A DNA stretch of 64,000 nucleotides, from positions 310,001 through 374,000 of the forward strand of contig NZ_JODM01000001.1 of NCBI RefSeq assembly GCF_000717995.1. Reading direction: 5' to 3'. This document shows positions 44,895-53,898 of the stretch, piece after piece. How positions within the stretch are numbered: the stretch's first letter is position 1; every line of letters starts with the position of its first letter. The position numbers and the translations under genes are program-made. Below the pieces are notes generated by a model. The model was not told the origin of the DNA. It saw only the letters and a program-made list of their open reading frames with translations, and did not search any database. The stretch is from Streptomyces violaceorubidus. GTDB lineage: Bacteria > Actinomycetota > Actinomycetes > Streptomycetales > Streptomycetaceae.

Positions 44895-45929
44895 TCAGGC
44901 GCCCGAACCGGCCCTGCGCCGCCGCACCGCGAACACCGCGCCGCCGCCCACGACCACGGCGAGCCCGCCGACGAGGCCGATCATCGGCAGCGCCGAGCTG
45001 CTGCCGGTCGCGGCGAGGCTCCCGGTCACCTCCGGGGTGTCGGCGCCCGGCTTCTCGGCGGCGACGGGCGCCTTGCCGCCCTCCTGCGGCTCGGTGCCCT
45101 CGGTGTCGGTGCCGGGTGCCACGATCCGGAACTGGTAGGCGACGTCGCCGAAGCCGGTGCACTCGCCGTCCGCGTCGCCGTAGATCGTCGCGCCGAGCGT
45201 GAAGCCCGCGCCGACCGGCGCACCGGCCCGTACGTCGATCCGCATCGGGATGTCGACCTCGTAGTCGGGCGCCAGCTCCTCGGTGTAGCCGACGTAGCCG
45301 ACCGCGTAGCCGAATTCGTCGAGGTCCTCCCAGGACTTGTCCTGGGCGTTCCAGGCCTGGAGGGCGACCTTCCCGCTTTCGAACAGCTCCTCGCCGTCGC
45401 GGTCGGCGGAGGCGCCGGCCAGGTACTCGAGGTTCTGCAGCGTGGAGCCGGAGTTGTTCGCCACGTTCAGCGAGAACTCGTGCCAGCCGCTGCCCGCCGC
45501 GATCTCGCCGGGCAGGCCCTCGATGCCGACGTCGACCTTGGTGTCCTCGCACACGGACGGCTCCGGGTCCGGGGCCCCGGTCTCCTCCGGCGCGGAGGTG
45601 CTCGGCGACGGGGACGCGGGGGCGGACGTGGTCGGCTGCGAGGCGCCGGGGGCGGGGGTGCCCTCGCCCGTCGTGCTCGGGGAGACCGGGGAGACCGGGG
45701 AAGCCGGGGAGGACGGGGAGGCGGAGGAACTCGAGGCCGGGCTCGTCGAGTCGCTCGGGGCGGGCGAGGTCACGCTCGTCGACTCACCCTGGGACGGTGA
45801 GCTGTCCGAGGAGGCGGACGGGGACGGGGACGTACTGCCGGTCGCGGAGGCGGCCGGGGCCGCGAGCAGGGCGACGGGGGAGATCACTGCCGTGGCGGCG
45901 GCTGCGGCCAGGGCGCGACGAAGCTTCAT
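44895..45929 (-). CDS. LAXTG-anchored cell-wall surface protein (class E sortase substrate)
   Basis: 344 residues. A cleavable signal peptide (KLRRALAAAAATAVISPVALLAAPAASA) is followed by a Ser/Pro/Thr stalk of about 95 residues. A folded domain at about 125-280 includes VCEDTKVDVGIEGLPGEIAAGSGWHEFSLNVANNSGST and two Cys (near 127 and 252) that may form a disulfide. The C-terminus is a sorting signal: LAATG, a hydrophobic segment and RRRR. LAXTG is the motif used by class E sortases in Streptomyces, so the protein should be attached covalently to peptidoglycan. The domain suggests an adhesive or structural role, not proven. An 8-bp inverted repeat lies just upstream. Confidence 0.88.
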   Translation of the reverse strand: MKLRRALAAAAATAVISPVALLAAPAASATGSTSPSPSASSDSSPSQGESTSVTSPAPSDSTSPASSSSASPSSPASPVSPVSPSTTGEGTPAPGASQPTTSAPASPSPSTSAPEETGAPDPEPSVCEDTKVDVGIEGLPGEIAAGSGWHEFSLNVANNSGSTLQNLEYLAGASADRDGEELFESGKVALQAWNAQDKSWEDLDEFGYAVGYVGYTEELAPDYEVDIPMRIDVRAGAPVGAGFTLGATIYGDADGECTGFGDVAYQFRIVAPGTDTEGTEPQEGGKAPVAAEKPGADTPEVTGSLAATGSSSALPMIGLVGGLAVVVGGGAVFAVRRRRAGSGA

Positions 45930-46279
45930 GCCCGTTTGATCACTGGAACCTGTGAATGGTTGTCTCCGTATTCACAGAATCCTTATGTGTCCTAAGTCAC
46001 TACCCGTTCCGTCGGCCGGCCCCGGGCGTCCCCGGAGCCGGTCCCTTGGGTGACCGGGCTGCTGTCCCCTGCCGTCCGGTCACTTCCTGGAGCGAGGTCC
46101 CACGACGCACGGCATGATCCGTACGCCTCATCGCTCCAGCGAGCCACGCGTGGTTCTTTCGGGCCCGCCCCTGGCTGACACGGACACCGGGACCAACGAA
46201 GCCGCTCGCGAACCGGTCACGCTCCGTACGGGTGAGAAGGGGCCCGAACTCAGATGCGACCCCGGCCACGCCGCGTACC
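45930..46279. other. Intergenic region with two inverted repeats
   Basis: 350 bp without a supported gene. CTGTGAAT (45950-45957) and ATTCACAG (45970-45977) form a perfect 8-bp inverted repeat 21-48 bp upstream of the surface-protein start; it is AT-rich and operator-like. GTGACCGG (46050-46057) and CCGGTCAC (46076-46083) form a second one with an 18-base loop. The minus-strand frame through 46000-46269 has no start context and reads as low-complexity, so it is not called. Confidence 0.6.
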
Positions 46280-46567
46280 TCAGACGCGACCGCGGCACAG
46301 CTCCAGCATCGTCATCGCCAGCGCCGTGCCCGGCTTGCCCAGCGCCTGCCGGTAGTGGTCGAGCACCTCCATCTCCCGGGAGAGGTTCACCCGCCGGCCG
46401 CCGGAGGTGATCCGCGCCTCCTGGATGACCGCGGAGACGGCCATCCGTTCCTGGATCAGCCCGATGATCCGGTCGTCCAGGGCGTCGATGCGCTCCCGGG
46501 CGCCGGTGATCACGTCGGCGGCCTCGGGGGTGTGGGCGCCGGTCTTGTCTGCTGCGGTGACGGTCAT
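46280..46567 (-). CDS. Monofunctional AroQ-type chorismate mutase
   Basis: 95 residues from ATG 46567, with GAGGAGA seven bases upstream. The AroQ helical pattern is clear: ERIDALDDRIIGLIQERMAVSAVIQEARI, then RVNLSREMEVLDHYRQALGKPGTALAMTMLELCRGRV, with Arg and Lys/Gln-type residues that grip chorismate. It converts chorismate to prephenate, the branch to phenylalanine and tyrosine, in the cytoplasm. It is small, with no fused DAHP synthase or prephenate dehydratase. Upstream lies a transcribed-looking leader with a short aromatic-rich peptide and a terminator hairpin, so control by attenuation is likely. Confidence 0.92.
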   Translation of the reverse strand: MTVTAADKTGAHTPEAADVITGARERIDALDDRIIGLIQERMAVSAVIQEARITSGGRRVNLSREMEVLDHYRQALGKPGTALAMTMLELCRGRV

Positions 46568-46624
46568 GCGGGTGTCTCCTCGCCGGAAGGGGGGCGGCAC
46601 CGGGACCGGCACGGTCCGCGAACG

Positions 46625-46661
46625 CCAGGCGCCCCGGACCTTGTCGGCCCGGGGCGCCTGG
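46625..46661 (-). terminator. Attenuator-type terminator in the chorismate mutase leader
   Basis: A 16-bp stem with one mismatch (46625-46640 / 46646-46661) and a 5-base loop. On the minus strand it comes 19 bases after the leader-peptide stop and 57 bases before the chorismate mutase ATG, the place expected of an attenuator. Confidence 0.75.
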
Positions 46662-46680
46662 GAAGTCGCTTGTCAGTTGC

Positions 46681-46752
46681 TCAAGCAGCACGACCATGGC
46701 AGCCGGTGGGCCGGTTGCCATAGGTAAACAGGAACGCCTGGTGCTTGAGCAT
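46681..46752 (-). CDS. Putative aromatic leader peptide controlling chorismate mutase
   Basis: 23 codons, beginning [15 protein letters not shown]. Three of five consecutive codons are Phe, Phe, Tyr (TTC-CTG-TTT-ACC-TAT), including TTT and TAT, which are rare in this genome. A promoter-like pair (TTGGAC, 17 bp, CATACT) ends 7 bp before the ATG, so the message would be leaderless. A hairpin (46696-46721: ATGGCA/TGCCAT arms with an inner CCGG/CCGG stem) begins at the Tyr codon, and a terminator follows. Ribosome stalling at Phe/Tyr codons would melt the first hairpin. This is inferred from layout; no family match is known to me. Confidence 0.6.
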   Translation of the reverse strand: MLKHQAFLFTYGNRPTGCHGRAA

Positions 46753-46759
46753 GGGCCCC

Positions 46760-46788
46760 AGTATGCCCCGGCGACGGTCGGTGTCCAA
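46760..46788 (-). promoter_or_regulatory. Promoter of the chorismate mutase leader transcript
   Basis: On the minus strand, TTGGAC (46788-46783), 17 bp, then CATACT (46765-46760). Both boxes are close to the vegetative consensus. The transcription start falls at or within a few bases of the leader-peptide ATG at 46752. Confidence 0.65.
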
Positions 46789-46924
46789 GCCGGTTCGCAT
46801 GGTGAGACGCGGGACGGGGCCGGGGGAGGGGCGAGGGCGGCGGCCGACGGCGGGGCCGGGCCACCTGCCCAGCTCGGTAGAATCGGGAGTACAAGCCCCC
46901 CGCCCGACCGCCGGAAGGCACCCC

Positions 46925-48505
<1,581 letters not shown>

Positions 48506-48529
48506 CCCCGGAGCCCCACAGGGCGCTCC

Positions 48530-49015
48530 CTACGTGCGCCTGACCGTGCGCACGGGGCGACCGGGCTGCCAGATCTCGACGACGAGGTACGTGTCGTCCT
48601 CGACGCGGGTCCGCACGACCTCCGTCAGCTCGGTACGGAAGAGGTGGAACGGCTCCGGCGGTTCCACCTCTTCCACGTACCCGGCCCTGGTCGCGGGATC
48701 CTCGACCTCGACCGCCCGACCGGCGATCCGCACGTCCCCGCCGCCCATGCCGGTGCCGTCCCCCGGATTCGCCTGGAGCGCGAAGCGGGGATCGCGGCGC
48801 AGGTCGAGCGCCTTCGCCGAGCGCGGCATCATGCCGAGCCACAGCTCGCCGCCCAGGAAACGCACCTCCAGGCCGGTGGTGCGGGGCGGGCCGTCCTTGC
48901 GCAGGGTGGCGAGGACATGGTGCGGGTACGCGCCGAAGCGCGCCTCGACGGTGTCGGCCAGGGCGGGTTCGGCGGCGGCGAAACCGGCCCAGTTCACAGC
49001 GGTGCCCGAAGTCAT
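48530..49015 (-). CDS. Pyridoxamine 5'-phosphate oxidase-like (FMN/F420-binding split barrel) protein
   Basis: 161 residues from ATG 49015. A split-barrel fold is indicated by HHVLATLRKDGPPRTTGLEVRFLGGELWLGMMPRSAKALDLRRDPRFALQANP, then VRIAGRAVEVEDP and a conserved C-terminal strand. In actinobacteria many such proteins bind F420 or heme rather than FMN; the cofactor here cannot be decided. It probably reduces or oxidises a small molecule. It is convergent with guaA, 24 bp between stops, and divergent from the aldolase gene with about 127 bp between starts. Confidence 0.85.
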   Translation of the reverse strand: MTSGTAVNWAGFAAAEPALADTVEARFGAYPHHVLATLRKDGPPRTTGLEVRFLGGELWLGMMPRSAKALDLRRDPRFALQANPGDGTGMGGGDVRIAGRAVEVEDPATRAGYVEEVEPPEPFHLFRTELTEVVRTRVEDDTYLVVEIWQPGRPVRTVRRT

Positions 49016-49142
49016 ACGCCGAGTGTGAACGCGAAAACCGACACCCTCTGTCGCGTATTGGCCCCGGAATCTGTCCTCCCGGCCGCACCGCCGGTAACTT
49101 CCGGCCCGTAAGGCACATCCGGCGCCGAAGGACAGAGAACAC

Positions 49143-49946
49143 ATGCACGGGACGCCCGGGGCCGCCGAGCCCCCGCCGCTGCCCACCGACCGGCTGCGGT
49201 TCGCCATGCCGCCCAGGCACGACTCGGTCGAGGACGAACGCCGGCACCGCAAGGAACGGCTCGCCGGCGCGCTGCGCCTCTTCGGGCGGCACGGCTTCGA
49301 GGACGGGGTCTCCGGGCACATCACCGCCCGCGACCCCGAGTACACCGACTGCTTCTGGGTCAACCCGTTCGGCGTGCCCTTCGCCCACATCACGGTGAGC
49401 GACCTGGTGCTGGCCAACTCCGAGGGCCAGGTGGTGGAGGGCGGCCACCACGTGAACCAGGCCGCCTTCACCGTGCACTCCCAGGTCCACGCGGCCCGCC
49501 CGGACGCCGTCGCGGTCGCCCACTGCCACTCGGTGCACGGGCGCGCGCTGTCGGCCCTCGGCGAGCTGCTCGAACCGATCACGCAGGAGAGCTGCGCCTT
49601 CTACGAGGACCACGCCCTGTACGACTCCTACTCCGGCGTCGCCGTCGACGCCGAGGAGGGGCGGCGCATCGCGGAGGTGCTCGGCTCCGGCAAGGCGCTC
49701 GTGCTGCGCAACCACGGGCTGCTGACGGTCGGCGACTCGGTGGACGCGGCGGCCTGGTGGTTCCTGTCCCTGGAGCGGTCCTGCCAGGTGCAGCTGCTGG
49801 CGAAGGCGGCGGGACGTCCGGTGCGGATCGACCACCGGCAGGCCGTGGCGACCCGGGAACAGCTCGGCGGCGACCTGGTGGCGTGGATCAACTACCAGCC
49901 CTTGTGGCAGGAGGTGACCCGCCGCGAACCCGACCTGCTCGACTGA
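49143..49946 (+). CDS. Class II aldolase/adducin family protein
   Basis: 267 residues. The zinc site is visible: HCHSVHG in the middle (two His, with the third in LRNHGLLTVG) and the N-terminal GHITARDP with the conserved Gly-His. Family members are fuculose-phosphate-type aldolases, ribulose-phosphate epimerases or decarboxylases. Because the catalytic Glu near ITQESCAFYEDH is plausible, an aldol cleavage or decarboxylation of a sugar-phosphate-like substrate is the best guess. The actinobacterial clade at this length is of unassigned function. ATG start; no operon partner. Confidence 0.88.
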   Translation: MHGTPGAAEPPPLPTDRLRFAMPPRHDSVEDERRHRKERLAGALRLFGRHGFEDGVSGHITARDPEYTDCFWVNPFGVPFAHITVSDLVLANSEGQVVEGGHHVNQAAFTVHSQVHAARPDAVAVAHCHSVHGRALSALGELLEPITQESCAFYEDHALYDSYSGVAVDAEEGRRIAEVLGSGKALVLRNHGLLTVGDSVDAAAWWFLSLERSCQVQLLAKAAGRPVRIDHRQAVATREQLGGDLVAWINYQPLWQEVTRREPDLLD

Positions 49947-50118
49947 CCGCGCCCGGTGCGGCTCGGGACGCCCCGGGGCGGCGTCAACACGGCGCTGCGC
50001 GCATCACCCGCGCTGAGCGGACGTAAGCCGGGGCGGCGCGCGGACGCGGGCCGCGGTACGGCACAATTCGCTGTCGTTCCAGGGGACTTACCGGGTTGCG
50101 GGAAGGCGGGCGTCGGGC

Positions 50119-51414
50119 GTGGCGGTGCAGGAGGCGAGACGCGGGAGCGGCTCGGACAGGGACGCGTACGAGACGGCGCACGGTGGTGGCTGCACCTGCG
50201 GGGACTGTCCGCACGGCGCCCGGGAGGGGCACCGCAGGGCGGTCGCCGCGTTCCTGCTGCGGCGGGACGAGTTCGCGGCCGGGCAGGGGCTGCCGGCCGC
50301 GGTGGCCCACTCGGCCTCCGCCTCCCGCCAGTGGGTCTCGGAGGAGCTGACCCAGTCGGCGGAAGCCGTCGCCGAACGCGGCCGCGCCGAGGGCGACGCA
50401 TGGCTCGCGGCGCTGGGCCGGCGCACGACGGCCGTGGTGTGGGCGGCGGTCGTCCTGCTGCTGCTCGGGCAGTCGCTCACCGCGGTCGGCGCGGGCTGGT
50501 CGGCGGCGCGCACCGCCGGACTCGCGGCGGCGCTGGTGGTGGCCGGCGCGCTGACGGCGGCGTCCTGGTTCCACCGCGACCGGGGCGGGGCGCTGGCGCC
50601 GGTCATCGGCGAGGACAACCGCCTGTCCACCTCCCGCGCCGTGGCGGCGGCCTGGGTCCTCTTCATCGCCTACGCCGTGCTCGTGCTCGCCGGACAGCTG
50701 GCCGTCGCCTCGGGGCACGACCGGCGGGACGCGCTGATCTCCGGTCTCGAACTCGGGCGCGGCACCGGCGCGGTGACCGTGCTCGCGGTGGTCTGCGGGA
50801 TCGCGGTCCTGGTGCGGCGGGTGGTCGGACTGCGCGTACTGGGACAGCGGTTGCAGAAGGTGCGGGCCGACCGGCCGCGCGCCTGCGACCTGCTGACGGA
50901 CGACGCGGGCCGCGGTACCTTCGCCGACATCCAGTACGTGGTGATCAGCACCGTGGCCCTGGTGTTCGCTGCGGTACGGCTGGCCCGGCGCCCGGAGCAA
51001 CTGCCCGACCTGCCCTGGGGGCTGGCGGTGGTGGTGCTGGTCTCGGCGGCGACCTACGTGGCCGGCAAGTACGCCGAGGGCGGGCGGCCGGTGATCCTCT
51101 CCGTGGTCCGGGCACGGGAGGCCGGTGACCTGGACGCGCCCATCCGCACGGGCGACGACATCGAGATCCGCGGTGCGGGCTTCGTGCCGCCCGGCGCCCA
51201 GCGGGCGGACCGGCTGTCCCGGATGGTGGTCCGCATCGGCGCGGTCAATGTCCACGTCCCCCTGGTGCCGGTGACGGGCGGCTTCAGCAACCCCACGGAC
51301 GACCTGCTGACGGTCCCCGTCCCGGCGGACGTGGAACCGGGCCGGGTCGACGTCCAGGTGGTCACGGGCGCGGGCGTGGAGACCAACCGGTACGCGATCG
51401 ACGTGACGGACTGA
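50119..51414 (+). CDS. Hypothetical multi-pass membrane protein with N-terminal CxCxxC and C-terminal beta domain
   Basis: 431 residues, GTG start. The N-terminal cytoplasmic part holds GGGCTCGDCPHG, a possible zinc or Fe-S ligand set, followed by a helical region. Membrane segments are predicted near 103-120, 126-148, 175-198, 212-234, 275-295 and 305-325. The last about 95 residues (DIEIRGAGFVPPGAQRADRLSRMVVRIGAVNVHVPLV to TVPVPADVEPGRVDVQVVTGAGV) read like an IPT/TIG-type immunoglobulin fold. I do not recognise the family and infer no activity. It stands alone between the aldolase and DoxX genes. Confidence 0.75.
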   Translation: MAVQEARRGSGSDRDAYETAHGGGCTCGDCPHGAREGHRRAVAAFLLRRDEFAAGQGLPAAVAHSASASRQWVSEELTQSAEAVAERGRAEGDAWLAALGRRTTAVVWAAVVLLLLGQSLTAVGAGWSAARTAGLAAALVVAGALTAASWFHRDRGGALAPVIGEDNRLSTSRAVAAAWVLFIAYAVLVLAGQLAVASGHDRRDALISGLELGRGTGAVTVLAVVCGIAVLVRRVVGLRVLGQRLQKVRADRPRACDLLTDDAGRGTFADIQYVVISTVALVFAAVRLARRPEQLPDLPWGLAVVVLVSAATYVAGKYAEGGRPVILSVVRAREAGDLDAPIRTGDDIEIRGAGFVPPGAQRADRLSRMVVRIGAVNVHVPLVPVTGGFSNPTDDLLTVPVPADVEPGRVDVQVVTGAGVETNRYAIDVTD

Positions 51415-51554
51415 CGCCTCCCGCCCGCCCCGGCGGGCGGTCTGCGGCTTCCGGCGGCGAGAAACCGGTTGCCGGGGGGTTGAGCAGGGCCCGGCCGTCC
51501 TACGTATGGTCTGTGGGGGGTCCGGGCATGCGCGGCGAGAGGCGGCTGGCAGTG

Positions 51555-52082
51555 ATGACGCACGGAATGCGGACGGATGTCGACATCTCACCGGGGAGCG
51601 GAGGGGACTGGCGCGACAGCGCCGCCCGGTACGCCCTGCTTCCGCTACGGATCTTCCTCGGGGTCACCTTCGTCTACGCCGGTCTGGACAAGCTCACCGA
51701 CAGCGCCTTCATGAAGGACGCGGGCGCCGGTTCCATCGGGGACATGATGCGTACCGTCCGCGACTCCTCGGCCGTCCCGGCCCTGGTCGACCTCGCCCTG
51801 AAGAACCCGCCCGGATTCGGCTACGCCATCGCCCTGGGCGAGCTGGCCGTCGGCATCGGCACCCTGCTCGGGCTGCTCACCCGCCTGGCGGCGCTGGGCG
51901 GTGCGCTGATCTCGCTCAGCCTGTGGCTGACCGTCAGCTGGGCCTCCGACCCCTACTACTACGGCAACGACCTCGCCTACCTCATGGCCTGGCTCCCCCT
52001 CGTCCTCGCGGGCGCCCCGCTGCTGTCCCTGGACGCCGTACTGCGCACCCGGCGCAGGCGACGGACGGGCGGGTACCGGTAG
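51555..52082 (+). CDS. DoxX-family membrane protein
   Basis: 175 residues from ATG 51555; ATG 51528 gives nine more residues and has a G-rich stretch at RBS distance. Four membrane helices fit the DoxX/DoxD family: LLPLRIFLGVTFVYAGLDKL, FGYAIALGELAVGIGTLLGLLTRLAALGGALISLSLWLTV, then AYLMAWLPLVLAGAPLLSLDAVL. The motif GLDKL with YYGND before the last helix is typical. Actinobacterial DoxX proteins have been linked to thiol redox and quinone-type electron transfer; a role here is not shown. No thiosulfate gene is adjacent. Confidence 0.87.
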   Translation: MTHGMRTDVDISPGSGGDWRDSAARYALLPLRIFLGVTFVYAGLDKLTDSAFMKDAGAGSIGDMMRTVRDSSAVPALVDLALKNPPGFGYAIALGELAVGIGTLLGLLTRLAALGGALISLSLWLTVSWASDPYYYGNDLAYLMAWLPLVLAGAPLLSLDAVLRTRRRRRTGGYR

Positions 52083-52115
52083 GCCCCGTCGTCACCGTCC
52101 CGCGCGGCGGCGCCG

Positions 52116-52349
52116 TCAGCGGGGGAGGTCCGCCCGGGGTGCGTCCGGCGTCGCCGCGCGGCGTCGGTGCGCGGCCCGGGCCACGACGCCGACCGCGCCC
52201 GCGATGCCGAGCCCGCCGGAGACGAGCGGGATCACCGCGAACCACGGGGCCTGCCAGGCGCCGCCCGCGTCACCGGCGTAGACGACGCCGGCCAGTATCA
52301 GGAAGACGCCGGCCACCAGCCGCCCCGGCTGGAACCTATGACGCAGCAC
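52116..52349 (-). CDS. Small two-helix membrane protein, overlapping the PspC gene
   Basis: 77 residues. Two membrane helices (LVAGVFLILAGVVYAG and FAVIPLVSGGLGIAGAVGVVARAA) follow a basic start; the C-terminus is basic and cytoplasmic. The ATG lies 14 bp inside the end of the preceding minus-strand PspC gene, so the two are co-translated. It could be an accessory subunit of the PspC/LiaF-like protein. The family is not recognised by name. Confidence 0.75.
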   Translation of the reverse strand: MLRHRFQPGRLVAGVFLILAGVVYAGDAGGAWQAPWFAVIPLVSGGLGIAGAVGVVARAAHRRRAATPDAPRADLPR

Positions 52350-53718
52350 GGGACACCTCCGCCTGACCGACGCCGACCTGGAGGTCGAGGTCGAGGACGC
52401 CGCCGTCCTCGCCGCCCTTCGCGGGGGACAGGATGATCTCCTTGTGCTTGCCGGGTGCCACGTCCACGTCCTTCTCGTCGTCGCCGGGCAGCTGGATGTC
52501 GCCCACGCCCACCTCGACGTCCAGCCGCACGGTCACGTCCTGCGGCACGACGACCCGTATGCGGCCCACGCCCACGTCGGCCCGGGTGGTCACCGTCTGC
52601 CCCTCGGCCAGGTCGAGGCGGGACAGGTCGAGGGTGCCGCTGCCCGCGCCGATGTCGTACTGCTCGCGCACGTCGGCCGCCGCCACGGGCTGCCAGGTGG
52701 TCCGGACCCACTCGGTCCCGACCTTCTCCGGAACGGCGGCCGATCCGGCCAGCAGGCCCGCCGTGACCACGGCCAGGAAGATCGAGCCGGCCCCCGTGCG
52801 CCCGAGGAGGGAACTGACCGCGATACCGAGGCCGAAGACGATGAGCGCACCCGCCAGACCGGTCTGCAAGCTGGTGCCCAGCGCATGGTCGTCCCAGGTC
52901 AGCCGGGTCCCGAGGAAGCCGGCCAGCAGGGCGAGCAGGAACACCCAGCCGCCGATGCCCCGGGGGCCGCGCGGTGGCGGGGACCAGGGGACCCGGTCGC
53001 CCGCCGCACCGCGGTCGCGACGCCCCGGGATGCCGCGGCCGATGTTGACGGCCGCCGCGATGTCGCGTTCCGCAGGGTCCGGCGGCCCCCACATGTAGCC
53101 CGTCCCGCCGTCATGGGTGCCGTCCTTGACGATGGGGTCGCGCCACCAGGAGGGCCAGGTGTACATGATCGGCGGCGCCTTGGCCTCCGGCGGGGCGTCG
53201 GCGACGGCCTGGGCCGAGAGCGGGTCCGGTTCCGGCGTCCTGCGGTGCCGCGACCAGTACCCGGCGCCCGCGAGGAGCAGGGAGAGGACGACGGCGAAGG
53301 TCAGCACGCCGCCGTTGTGCAGCATGGTGAGGAAGATCCCGCAGCCGACCAGGGCGAAGAGCACGGCCGCCAGGGCCTGGCCGTCGACCCGGCCGGTCAG
53401 CAGCTTGCGCACCTCGTTCTCCTCCTCGTCGTCGTAGGGGACGAAGAGCCAGGCGAAGCCGTAGAAGAGGAGGCCGATGCCGCCGGTCGCGGAGAGCACC
53501 GCGAGCGTGATCCGGAAGATCACCGGATCCAGGTCGCACGGCCGGCCGAGGCCGGCGCACACCCCGGCGAGCGCCTTGTGCCGCCGGTCGCGCCGGAACC
53601 GGTGCGGCGGCCCGGGGGCGTCCGTGCCCCCGGCGGCTCCCGCGTCGCCGGGGGCACCCGGGGCACCCGGGACGCCCGGGGCGGACGCACCGGCCGCGGG
53701 GCGCTCGTGATCTGTCAT
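52336..53718 (-). CDS. PspC-domain membrane protein with C-terminal LiaF-like toastrack domain
   Basis: 460 residues from ATG 53718. A Gly/Ala/Pro-rich N-terminus precedes the PspC domain (about 42-105: RFRRDRRHKALAGVCAGLGRPCDLDPVIFRITLAVLSATGGIGLLFYGFAWLFVPYDDEE). Further membrane helices lie at about 115-160 and 240-310. A beta-helical domain (LDLSRLDLAEGQTVTTRADVGVGRIRVVVPQDVTVRLDVEVGVGDIQLPG) is like the LiaF/DUF4097 toastrack. Such proteins sense envelope stress and control LiaRS-type two-component systems. It is transcribed divergently from a PspC-histidine kinase/regulator pair, which makes a LiaF-like role likely. Confidence 0.88.
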   Translation of the reverse strand: MTDHERPAAGASAPGVPGAPGAPGDAGAAGGTDAPGPPHRFRRDRRHKALAGVCAGLGRPCDLDPVIFRITLAVLSATGGIGLLFYGFAWLFVPYDDEEENEVRKLLTGRVDGQALAAVLFALVGCGIFLTMLHNGGVLTFAVVLSLLLAGAGYWSRHRRTPEPDPLSAQAVADAPPEAKAPPIMYTWPSWWRDPIVKDGTHDGGTGYMWGPPDPAERDIAAAVNIGRGIPGRRDRGAAGDRVPWSPPPRGPRGIGGWVFLLALLAGFLGTRLTWDDHALGTSLQTGLAGALIVFGLGIAVSSLLGRTGAGSIFLAVVTAGLLAGSAAVPEKVGTEWVRTTWQPVAAADVREQYDIGAGSGTLDLSRLDLAEGQTVTTRADVGVGRIRVVVPQDVTVRLDVEVGVGDIQLPGDDEKDVDVAPGKHKEIILSPAKGGEDGGVLDLDLQVGVGQAEVSRAAS

Positions 53719-53762
53719 GGGTCCATGGTGACGGGCGCGGTGCCGTGACGGCAGCCGGTTCG

Positions 53763-53862
53763 ACCCTGGTCGGACCCTGATATCGGCCCTGACTCCGGGC
53801 CCGGGCAGCGTTCGAGACCCGCCCGGCCCGAAGATCAGGGGTGATTGGGGGAACGACCCTGA
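53763..53862. promoter_or_regulatory. Repeated ACCCTGAT motifs between divergent PspC genes
   Basis: ACCCTGAT occurs exactly at 53774-53781 and 53855-53862, its reverse complement ATCAGGG(G)T at 53834-53842, and a near copy ACCCTGGT at 53763-53770. They flank both expected promoters. These are plausible binding sites for the LuxR-type regulator encoded at 55188. Confidence 0.5.
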
Positions 53863-53898
53863 TGCTGCGACTCCCGCACCCGTGTGACCATCGGTGCC

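Noticed and set aside
46000..46269. 89-codon minus-strand frame between the surface-protein and chorismate mutase genes
   Set aside because: No start context or RBS, mixed composition, and it spans an inverted repeat; more likely non-coding.
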